Positions 33,496 to 44,700 of a DNA stretch of 64,000 bases are shown here, piece after piece. The DNA lies in the NCBI GenBank assembly GCA_037783545.1, contig JBBELK010000318.1, positions 1 through 64,000 on the forward strand, in the 5' to 3' direction. The notes under the pieces were generated by a model. That model was given only the letters and a program-made list of their open reading frames with translations. It was not told where the DNA came from and ran no database searches. Both the position numbers and the translations under genes were made by a program. Source of the DNA: Henricia sp. BOLD:AAB3569 (lineage: Eukaryota > Echinodermata > Asteroidea > Spinulosida > Echinasteridae). Position 1 is the stretch's first letter. Each line of letters starts with the position of its first letter.

Positions 33496-35580
33496 TCAAT
33501 TTTTTATGACAAGTGCGCAATATAGAGAGTTTAGGGCATGCAAAATTTGAAGTTCGTCGGAACATTTTTCGACCTCCAAATTTGCCGACGTTTGGACCAC
33601 ACTTTGACCATATTGCCGAGCCAAACTGCGGTGCGTTAACGACAGTCCGAATGACTGAGCATGCGCACAACTCAGGAGTACCCCAAAGAGGTGTGTACAG
33701 ACAACCACGGTTTGCGTGAGAGCAGTCAGGAAGCCTCAACCCAGTTTTTTCTAAAACTTTGAAATTTCTCTGCCATTTCCCGGCGAAAGTCTGTAATTTT
33801 TTTATGACAAGTGCGCAATATAGAGAGTTTAGGGCATGCAAAATTTGAAGTTCGTCGGAACATTTTTCGACCTCCAAATTTGCCGACGTTTGGACCACAC
33901 TTTGACCAAATTGCCGAGCCAAACTGCGGTGCGTTAACGACAGTCCGAATGACTGAGCATGCGCACAACTCAGGAGTACCCCAAAGAGGTGTGTACAGAC
34001 AGCCACGGTTTGCGTGAGAGCAGTCAGGAAGCCTCAACCCAGTTTTTTCTAAACTTTGAAATTTCTCTGCCATTTCCCGGCGAAAGTCTGTCAATTTGTT
34101 ATGACAAGTGCGCAATATAGAGAGTTTAGGGCATGCAAAATTTGAAGTTCGTCGGAACATTTTTCGACCTCCAAATTTGCCGACGTTTGGACCACACTTT
34201 GACCAAATTGTCGAGCCAAACTGCGGTGCGTTAACGACAGTCCGAATGACTGAGCATGCGCACAACTCAGGAGTACCCCAAAGAGGTTTGTACAGACAGC
34301 CACGGTTTGCGTGAGAGCAGTCAGAAAGCCTCAACCCAGTTTTTTCTAAACTTTGAAATTTCTCTGCCATTTCCCGGCGAAAGTCTGTCAATTTTTTATG
34401 ACAAGTGCGCAATATAGAGAGTTTAGGGCATGCAAAATTTGAAGTTCGTCGGAAAATTTTTCGACCTCCAAATTTGCCGACGTTAGGACCACACTTTGAC
34501 CAAATTGCCGAGCCAAACTGCCGGGCGTTAACGACAGTCCGAATGACTGAGCATGCGCACAACTCAGGAGTACCCCAAAGAGGTGTGTACAGACAGCCAC
34601 GGTTTGCGTGAGAGCAGTCAGGAAGCCTCAACCCAGTTTTTTCTAAACTTTGAAATTTCTCTGCCATTTCCCGGCGAAAGTCTGTCAATTTTTTATGACA
34701 AGTGCGCAATATAGAGAGTTTAGGGCATGCAAAATTTGAAGTTCGTCGGAACATTTTTCGACCTCCAAATTTGCCGACGTTTGGACCATACTTTGACCAT
34801 ATTGCCGAGCCAAACTGCGGTGCGTTAACGACAGTCCGAATGACTGAGCATGCGCACAACTCAGGAGTACCCCAAAGAGGTGTGTACAGACAACCACGGT
34901 TTGCGTGAGAGCAGTCAGGAAGCCTCAACCCAGTTTTTTCTAAACTTTGAAATTTCTCTGCCATTTCCCGGCGAAAGTCTGTAATTTTTTTATGACAAGT
35001 GCGCAATATAGAGAGTTTAGGGCATGCAAAATTTGAAGTTCGTCGGAACATTTTTCGACCTCCAAATTTGCCGACGTTTGGACCACACTTTGACCAAATT
35101 GCCGAGCCAAACTGCGGTGCGTTAACGACAGTCCGAATGACTGAGCATGCGCACAACTCAGGAGTACCCCAAAGAGGTGTGTACAGACAGCCACGGTTTG
35201 CGTGAGAGCAGTCAGGAAGCCTCAACCCAGTTTTTTCTAAACTTTGAAATTTCTCTGCCATTTCCCGGCGAAAGTCTGTCAATTTTTTATGACAAGTGCG
35301 CAATATAGAGAGTTTAGGGCATGCAAAATTTGAAGTTCGTCGGAACATTTTTCGACCTCCAAATTTGCCGACGTTTGGACCACACTTTGACTAAATTGCC
35401 GAGCCAAACTGCGGTGCGTTAACGACAGTCCGAATGACTGAGCATGCGCACAACTCAGGAGTACCCCAAAGAGGTGTGTACAGACAGCCACGGTTTGCGT
35501 GAGAGCAGTCAGGAAGCCTCAACCCAGTTTTTTCTAAACTTTGAAATTTCTCTGCCATTTCCCGGCGAAAGTCTGTCAAT
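33496..35580 (+). repeat. 1188-bp tetramer, partly repeated
   Basis: Monomers at 33513 and 33811 match those at 34702 and 34999, four monomers (about 1188 bp) later. They share CCATATTGCC, the ACAACCACGG variant (near 33703 and 34891) and CTGTAATTTTTTTATG (near 33792 and 34980). The intervening monomer at 34108 (TTGTCGAGCC, GGTTTGTACAG, GTCAGAAAGCC) instead resembles 32322. The repeat is less perfect than the blocks further right. Confidence 0.7.
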
Positions 35581-36485
35581 TTTTTTATGACAAGTGCGCA
35601 ATATAGAGAGTTTAGGGCATGCAAAATTTGAAGTTCGTCGGAACATTTTTCGACCTCCAAATTTGCCGACGTTTGGACCACACTTTGACTAAATTGCCGA
35701 GCCAAACTGCGGTGCGTTAACGACAGTCCGAATGACTGAGCATGCGCACAACTCAGGAGTACCCCAAAGAGGTGTGTACAGACAGCCACGGTTTGCGTGA
35801 GAGCAGTCAGGAAGCCTCAACCCAGTTTTTTCTAAACTTTGAAATTTCTCTGCCATTTCCCGGCGAAAGTCTGTCAATTTGTTATGACAAGTGCGCAATA
35901 TAGAGAGTTTAGGGCATGCAAAATTTGAAGTTCGTCGGAACATTTTTCGACCTCCAAATTTGCCGACGTTAGGACCACACTTTGACCAAATTGCCGAGCC
36001 AAACTGCGGTGCGTTAACGACAGTCCGAATGACTGAGCATGCGCACAACTCAGGAGTACCCCAAAGAGGTGTGTACAGACAGCCACGGTTTGCGTGAGAG
36101 CAGTCAGGAAGCCTCAACCCAGTTTCTTCTAAACTTTGAAATTTCTCTGCCATTTCCCGGCGAAAGTCTGTCAATTTTTTATGACAAGTGGGCAATATAG
36201 AGAGTTTAGGGCATGCAAAATTTAAAGTTCGTCGGAACATTTTTCGACCTCCAAATTTGCCGACGTTTGGACCACACTTTGACCAAATTGCCGAGCCAAA
36301 CTGCGGTGCGTTAACGACAGTCCGAATGACTGAGCATGCGCACAACTCAGGAAAACCCCAAAGAGGTGTGTACAGACAGCCACGGTTTGCGTGAGAGCAG
36401 TCAGTAAGCCTCAACCCAGTTTTTTTCTAAACTTTGAAATTTCTCTGCCATTTCCCGGCGAAAGTCTGTCAATTTTTTATGACAA

Positions 36486-36771
36486 GTGCGCAATATAGAG
36501 AGTTTAGGGCATGCAAAATTTGAAGTTCGTCGGAACATTTTTCGACCTCCAAATTTGCCGACGTTTGGACCACACTGCCGAGCCAAACTGCGGTGCGTTA
36601 ACGACAGTCCGAATGACTGAGCATGCGCACAACTCAGGAGTACCCCAAAGAGGTGTGTACAGACAGCCACGGTTTGCGTGAGAGCAGTCAGGAAGCCTCA
36701 ACCCAGTTTTTTCTAAACTTTGAAATTTCTCTGCCATTTCCCGGCGAAAGTCTGTCAATTTTTTATGACAA
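36486..36771 (+). repeat. Shortened monomer, 286 bp
   Basis: Eleven bases (TTGACCAAATT) are missing: CCACACTGCCGAGCC replaces the usual longer stretch near 36571. The lost segment ends at monomer base 102, only 3 bases before the point where the five inserts interrupt other monomers. Confidence 0.88.
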
Positions 36772-37068
36772 GTGCGCAATATAGAGAGTTTAGGGCATGC
36801 AAAATTTGAAGTTCGTCGGAACATTTTTCGACCTCCAAATTTGCCGACGTTTGGACCACACTTTGACCAAATTGACGAGCCAAACTGCGGTGCGTTAACG
36901 ACAGTCCGAATGACTGAGCATGCGCACAACTCAGGAGTACCCCAAAGAGGTGTGTACAGACAGCCACGGTTTGCGTGAGAGCAGTCAGGAAGCCTCAACC
37001 CAGTTTTTTCTAAACTTTGAAATTTCTCTGCCATTTCCCGGCGAAAGTCTGTCAATTTTTTATGACAA

Positions 37069-37352
37069 GTGCGCAATATAGAGAGTTTAGGGCATGCAAA
37101 ATTTGAAGTTCGTCGGAACATTTTTCGACCTCCAAATTTGCCGACGTTTGGACCACACTTTGACCAAATTGCCGAGCCAAACTGCGGTGCGTTAACGACA
37201 GTCCGAATGACTGAGCATGCGCACAACTCAGGAGTACCCCAAAGAGGTGTCGGTTTGCTTGAGAGCAGTCAGGAAGCCTCAACCCAGTTTTTTCTAAACT
37301 TTGAAATTTCTCTGCCATTTCCCGGCGAAAGTCTGTCAATTTTTTATGACAA
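37069..37352 (+). repeat. Shortened monomer, 284 bp
   Basis: Thirteen bases are missing after GAGGTGT (reads GAGGTGTCGGTTTGCTTGAG near 37243), removing the GTACAGACAGCC portion. The CTTGAG change beside it is also private. Not seen elsewhere in the window. Confidence 0.88.
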
Positions 37353-38541
37353 GTGCGCAATATAGAGAGTTTAGGGCATGCAAAATTTGAAGTTCGTCGG
37401 AAAATTTTTCGACCTCCAAATTTGCCGACGTTTGGACCACACTTTGACCATATTGCCGAGCCAAACTGCGGTGCGTTAACGACAGTCCGAATGACTGAGC
37501 ATGCGCACAACTCAGGAGTACCCCAAAGAGGTGTGTACAGACAGCCACGGTTTGCGTAAGAGCAGTCAGGAAGCCTCAACCCAGTTTTTTCTAAACTTTG
37601 AAATTTCTCTGCCATTTCCCGGCGAAAGTCTGTCAATTTTTTATGACAAGTGCGCAATATAGAGAGTTTAGGGCATGCAAAATTTGAAGTTCGTCGGAAC
37701 ATTTTTCGACCTCCAAATTTGCCGACGTTTGGACCACACTTTGACCAAATTGCCGAGCCAAACTGCGGTGCGTTAACGACAGTCCGAATGACTGAGCATG
37801 CGCACAACTCAGGAGTACCCCAAAGAGGTGTGTACAGACAGCCACGGTTTGCGTGAGAGCAGTCAGGAAGCCTCAACCCAGTTTTTTCTAAACTTTGAAA
37901 TTTCTCTGCCATTTCCCGGCGAAAGTCTGTCAATTTTTTATGACAAGTGTGCAATATAGAGAGTTTAGGGCATGCAAAATTTGAAGTTCGTCGGAACATT
38001 TTTCGACCTCCAAATTTGCCGACGTTTGGACCACACTTTGACCAAATTGCCGAGCCAAACTGCGGTGCGTTAACGACAGTCCGAATGACTGAGCATGCGC
38101 ACAACTCAGGAGTACCCCAAAGAGGTGTGTACAGACAGCCACGGTTTGCGTGAGAGCAGTCAGGAAGCCTCAACCCAGTTTTTTCTAAACTTTGAAATTT
38201 GTCTGCCATTTCCCGGCGAAAGTCTGTCCATTTTTTATGACAAGTGCGCAATATAGAGAGTTTAGGGCATGCAAAATTTGAAGTTCGTCGGAACATTTTT
38301 CGACCTCCAAATTTGCCGACGTTTGGACCACACTTTGACCAAATTGCCGAGCCAAACTGCGGTGCGTTAACGACAGTCCGAATGACTGAGCATGCGCACA
38401 ACTCAGGAGTACCCCAAAGAGGTGTGTACAGACAGCCACGGTTTGCGTGAGAGCAGTCAGGAAGCCTCAACCCAGTTTTTTTCTAAACTTTGAAATTTCT
38501 CTGCCATTTCCCGGCGAAAGTCTGTCAATTTTTTATGACAA

Positions 38542-38819
38542 GTGCGCAATATAGAGAGTTTAGGGCATGCAACACTTTTCGACCTCCAAATTTGCCGACG
38601 TTTGGACCACACTTTGACCAAATTGCCGAGCCAAACTGCGGTGCGTTAACGACAGTCCGAATGACTGAGCATGCGCACAACTCAGGAGTACCCCAAAGAG
38701 GTGTGTACAGACAGCCACGGTTTGCGTGAGAGCAGTCAGGAAGCCTCAACCCAGTTTTTTCTAAACTTTGAAATTTATCTGCCATTTCCCGGCGAAAGTC
38801 TGTCAATTTTTTATGACAA
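38542..38819 (+). repeat. 19-bp-deleted monomer class (278 bp), first of eight
   Basis: In this monomer GGGCATGCAACA joins directly to the TTTCGACC region, omitting the usual AAATTTGAAGTTCGTCGGA stretch. The same deletion is present in monomers starting at 42980, 47121, 48292, 49759, 51524, 58934 and 60105. Three of the eight (38542, 42980, 51524) read CACTTTTCG and the other five CATTTTTCG. Shared breakpoints indicate one deletion event spread by block duplication. The class is confined to the right 26 kb. Confidence 0.92.
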
Positions 38820-40287
38820 GTGCGCAATATAGAGAGTTTAGGGCATGCAAAATTTGAAGTTCGTCGGAACATTTTTCGACCTCCAAATTTGCCGACGATC
38901 GGACCACACTTTGACCAAATTGCCGAGCCAAACTGCGGTGCGTTAACGACAGTCCGAATGACTGAGCATGCGCACAACTCAGGAGTACCCCAAAGAGGTG
39001 TGTACAGACAGCCACGGTTTGCGTGAGAGCAGTCAGGAAGCCTCAACCCAGTTTTTTCTAAACTTTGAAATTTCTCTGCCATTTCCCGGCGAAAGTCTGT
39101 CAATTTTTTATGACAAGTGCGCAATATAGAGAGTTTAGGGCATGCACAATTTGAAGTTCGTCGGAACATTTTTCGACCTCAAAATTTGCCGACGTTTGGA
39201 CCACACTTTGACCAAATTGCCGAGCCAAACTGCGGTGCGTTAACGACAGTCGGAATGACTGAGCATGCGCACAACTCAGGAGTACCCCAAAGAGGTGTGT
39301 ACAGACAGCCACGGTTTGCGTGAGAGCAGTCAGGAAGCCTCAACCCAGTTTTTTCTAAACTTTGAAATTTCTCTGCCATTTCCCGGCGAAAGTCTGTCAA
39401 TTTTTTATGACAAGTGCGCAATATAGAGAGTTTAGGGAAGGCAAAATTTGAAGTTCGTCGGAACATTTTTCGACCTCCAAATTTGCCGACGTTTGGACCA
39501 CACTTTGACCAAATTGCCGAGCCAAACTGCGGTGCGTTAACGACAGTCCGAATGACTGAGCATGCGCACAACTCAGGAGTACCCCAAAGAGGTGTGTACA
39601 GACAGCCACGGTTTGCGTGAGAGCAGTCAGGAAGCCTCAACCCAGTTTTTTCTAAACTTTGAAATTTCTCTGCCATTTCCCGGCGAAAGTCTGTCAATTT
39701 TTTATGACAAGTGCGCAATATAGAGAGTTTAGGGCATGCAAAATTTGAAGTTCGTCGGAACATTTTTCGACCTCCAAATTTGCCGACGTTTGGACCACAC
39801 TTTGACCAAATTGCCGAGCCAAACTGCGGTGCGTTAACGACAGTCCGAATGACTGAGCATGCGCACAACTCAGGAGTACCCCAAAGAGGTGTGTACAGAC
39901 AGCCACGGTTTGCGTGAGAGCAGTCAGGAAGCCTCAACCCAGTTTTTTCTAAACTTTGAAATTTCTCTGCCATTTCCCGGCGAAAGTCTGTCAATTTTTT
40001 ATGACAAGTGCGCAATATAGAGAGTTTAGGGCATGCAAAATTTGAAGTTCGTCGGAACATTTTTCGACCTCCAAATTTGCCGACGTTTGGACCACACTTT
40101 GACCAAATTGCCGAGCCAAACTGCGGTGCGTTAACGACAGTCCGAATGACTGAGCATGCGCACAACTCAGGAGTACCCCAAAGAGGTGTGTACAGACAGC
40201 CACGGTTTGCGTGAGAGCAGTCAGGAAGCCTCAACCCAGTTTTTTCTAAACTTTGAAATTTCTCTGCCATTTCCCGGCGAAAGTCTG

Positions 40288-41775
40288 TCAATTTTTTATG
40301 ACAAGTGCGCAATATAGAGAGTTTAGGGCATGCAAAATTTGAAGTTCGTCGGAACATTTTTCGACCTCCAAATTTGCCGACGTTTGGACCATACTTTGAC
40401 CAAATTGCCGAGCCAAACTGCGGTGCGTTAACGACAGTCCGAATGACTGAGCATGCGCACAACTCAGGAGTACCCCAAAGAGGTGTGTACAGACAGCCAC
40501 GGTTTGCGCGAGAGCAGTCAGGAAGCCTCAACCCAGTTTTTTCTAAACTTTGAAATTTCTCTGCCATTTCCCGGCGAAAGTCTGTCAATTTTTTATGACA
40601 AGTGCGCAATATAGAGAGTTTAGGGCATGCAAAACTTGAAGTTCGTCGGAACATTTTTCGACCTCCAAATTTGCCGACGTTTGGACCACACTTTGACCAA
40701 ATTGCCGAGCCAAACTGCGGTGCGTTAACGACAGTCCGAATGACTGAGCATGCGCACAACTCAGGAGTACCCCAAAGAGGTGTGTACAGACAGCCACGGT
40801 TTGCGAGAGAGCAGTCAGGAAGCCTCAACCCAGTTTTTTCTAAACTTTGAAATTTCTCTGCCATTTCCCGGCGAAAGTCTGTCAATTTTTTATGACAAGT
40901 GCGCAATATAGAGAGTTTAGGGCATGCAAAATTTGAAGTTCGTCGGAACATTTTTCGACCTCCAAATTTGCCGACGTTTGGACCACACTTTGACCAAATT
41001 GCCGAGCCAAACTGCGGTGCGTTAACGACAGTCCGAATGACTGAGCATGCGCACAACTCAGGAGTACCCCAAAGAGGTGTGTACAGACAGCCACGGTTTG
41101 CGTGAGAGCAGTCAGGAAGCCTCAACCCAGTTTTTTCTAAACTTTGAAATTTCTCTGCCATTTCCCGGCGAAAGTCTGTCAATTTTTTATGACAAGTGCG
41201 CAATATAGAGAGTTTAGGGCATGCAAAATTTGAAGTTCGTCGGAACATTTTTCGACCTCCAAATTTGCCGACGTTTGGACCATACTTTGACCAAATTGCC
41301 GAGCCAAACTGCGGTGCGTTAACGACAGTCCGAATGACTGAGCATGCGCACAACTCAGGAGTACCCCAAAGAGGTGTGTACAGACAGCCACGGTTTGCGC
41401 GAGAGCAGTCAGGAAGCCTCAACCCAGTTTTTTCTAAACTTTGAAATTTCTCTGCCATTTCCCGGCGAAAGTCTGTCAATTTTTTATGACAAGTGCGCAA
41501 TATAGAGAGTTTAGGGCATGCAAAACTTGAAGTTCGTCGGAACATTTTTCGACCTCCAAATTTGCCGACGTTTGGACCACACTTTGACCAAATTGCCGAG
41601 CCAAACTGCGGTGCGTTAACGACAGTCCGAATGACTGAGCATGCGCACAACTCAGGAGTACCCCAAAGAGGTGTGTACAGACAGCCACGGTTTGCGAGAG
41701 AGCAGTCAGGAAGCCTCAACCCATTTTTTTCTAAACTTTGAAATTTCTCTGCCATTTCCCGGCGAAAGTCTGTCA
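40288..41775 (+). repeat. Nested 891-bp trimer inside the 15-mer
   Basis: Monomers alternate in a three-unit pattern: one with GACCATACTTTG and TTTGCGCGAGAG (40305, 41196), one with AACTTGAAG and TTTGCGAGAGAG (40602, 41493), and a plain one (40899), giving a period of 891 bp. The same nested pattern recurs at 44743-46228, 53287-54772 and 56556-58041, so the trimer expansion came before the amplification of the larger blocks. Confidence 0.88.
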
Positions 41776-44700
41776 ATTTTTTTATGATAAGTGCGCAATA
41801 TAGAGAGTTTAGGGCATGCAAAATTTGAAGTTCGTCGGAACATTTTTCGACCTCCAAATTTGCCGACGTTTGGACCACACTTTGACCAAATTGCCGAGCC
41901 AAACTGCGGTGCGTTAACGACAGTCCGAATGACTGAGCATGCGCACAACTCAGGAGTACCCCAAAGAGGTGTGTACAGACAGCCACGGTTTGCGTGAGAG
42001 CAGTCAGGAAGCCTCAACCCAGTTTTTTCTAAACTTTGAAATTTCTCTGCCATTTCCCGGCGAAAGTCTGTCAATTTTTTATGACAAGTGCGCAATATAG
42101 AGAGTTTAGGGCATGCAAAATTTGAAGTTCGTCGGAACATTTTTCGACCTCCAAATTTGCCGACGTTTGGACCACACTTTGACCAAATTGCCGAGCCAAA
42201 CTGCGGTGCGTTAACGACAGTCCGAATGACTGAGCATGCGCACAACTCAGGAGTACCCCAAAGAGGTGTGTACAGACAGCCACGGTTTGCGTGAGAGCAG
42301 TCAGGAAGCCTCAACCCAGTTTTTTCTAAACTTTGAAATTTCTCTGCCATTTCCCGGCGAAAGTCTGTCAATTTTTTATGACAAGTGTGCAATATAGAGA
42401 GTTTAGGGCATGCAAAATTTGAAGTTCGTCGGAACATTTTTCGACCTCCAAATTTGCCGACGTTTGGACCACACTTTGACCAAATTGCCGAGCCAAACTG
42501 CGGTGCGTTAACGACAGTCCGAATGACTGAGCATGCGCACAACTCAGGAGTACCCCAAAGAGGTGTGTACAGACAGCCACGGTTTGCGTGAGAGCAGTCA
42601 GGAAGCCTCAACCCAGTTTTTTCTAAACTTTGAAATTTGTCTGCCATTTCCCGGCGAAAGTCTGTCCATTTTTTATGACAAGTGCGCAATATAGAGAGTT
42701 TAGGGCATGCAAAATTTGAAGTTCGTCGGAACATTTTTCGACCTCCAAATTTGCCGACGTTTGGACCACACTTTGACCAAATTGCCGAGCCAAACTGCGG
42801 TGCGTTAACGACAGTCCGAATGACTGAGCATGCGCACAACTCAGGAGTACCCCAAAGAGGTGTGTACAGACAGCCACGGTTTGCGTGAGAGCAGTCAGGA
42901 AGCCTCAACCCAGTTTTTTTCTAAACTTTGAAATTTCTCTGCCATTTCCCGGCGAAAGTCTGTCAATTTTTTATGACAAGTGCGCAATATAGAGAGTTTA
43001 GGGCATGCAACACTTTTCGACCTCCAAATTTGCCGACGTTTGGACCACACTTTGACCAAATTGCCGAGCCAAACTGCGGTGCGTTAACGACAGTCCGAAT
43101 GACTGAGCATGCGCACAACTCAGGAGTACCCCAAAGAGGTGTGTACAGACAGCCACGGTTTGCGTGAGAGCAGTCAGGAAGCCTCAACCCAGTTTTTTCT
43201 AAACTTTGAAATTTATCTGCCATTTCCCGGCGAAAGTCTGTCAATTTTTTATGACAAGTGCGCAATATAGAGAGTTTAGGGCATGCAAAATTTGAAGTTC
43301 GTCGGAACATTTTTCGACCTCCAAATTTGCCGACGATCGGACCACACTTTGACCAAATTGCCGAGCCAAACTGCGGTGCGTTAACGACAGTCCGAATGAC
43401 TGAGCATGCGCACAACTCAGGAGTACCCCAAAGAGGTGTGTACAGACAGCCACGGTTTGCGTGAGAGCAGTCAGGAAGCCTCAACCCAGTTTTTTCTAAA
43501 CTTTGAAATTTCTCTGCCATTTCCCGGCGAAAGTCTGTCAATTTTTTATGACAAGTGCGCAATATAGAGAGTTTAGGGCATGCACAATTTGAAGTTCGTC
43601 GGAACATTTTTCGACCTCAAAATTTGCCGACGTTTGGACCACACTTTGACCAAATTGCCGAGCCAAACTGCGGTGCGTTAACGACAGTCGGAATGACTGA
43701 GCATGCGCACAACTCAGGAGTACCCCAAAGAGGTGTGTACAGACAGCCACGGTTTGCGTGAGAGCAGTCAGGAAGCCTCAACCCAGTTTTTTCTAAACTT
43801 TGAAATTTCTCTGCCATTTCCCGGCGAAAGTCTGTCAATTTTTTATGACAAGTGCGCAATATAGAGAGTTTAGGGAAGGCAAAATTTGAAGTTCGTCGGA
43901 ACATTTTTCGACCTCCAAATTTGCCGACGTTTGGACCACACTTTGACCAAATTGCCGAGCCAAACTGCGGTGCGTTAACGACAGTCCGAATGACTGAGCA
44001 TGCGCACAACTCAGGAGTACCCCAAAGAGGTGTGTACAGACAGCCACGGTTTGCGTGAGAGCAGTCAGGAAGCCTCAACCCAGTTTTTTCTAAACTTTGA
44101 AATTTCTCTGCCATTTCCCGGCGAAAGTCTGTCAATTTTTTATGACAAGTGCGCAATATAGAGAGTTTAGGGCATGCAAAATTTGAAGTTCGTCGGAACA
44201 TTTTTCGACCTCCAAATTTGCCGACGTTTGGACCACACTTTGACCAAATTGCCGAGCCAAACTGCGGTGCGTTAACGACAGTCCGAATGACTGAGCATGC
44301 GCACAACTCAGGAGTACCCCAAAGAGGTGTGTACAGACAGCCACGGTTTGCGTGAGAGCAGTCAGGAAGCCTCAACCCAGTTTTTTCTAAACTTTGAAAT
44401 TTCTCTGCCATTTCCCGGCGAAAGTCTGTCAATTTTTTATGACAAGTGCGCAATATAGAGAGTTTAGGGCATGCAAAATTTGAAGTTCGTCGGAACATTT
44501 TTCGACCTCCAAATTTGCCGACGTTTGGACCACACTTTGACCAAATTGCCGAGCCAAACTGCGGTGCGTTAACGACAGTCCGAATGACTGAGCATGCGCA
44601 CAACTCAGGAGTACCCCAAAGAGGTGTGTACAGACAGCCACGGTTTGCGTGAGAGCAGTCAGGAAGCCTCAACCCAGTTTTTTCTAAACTTTGAAATTTC

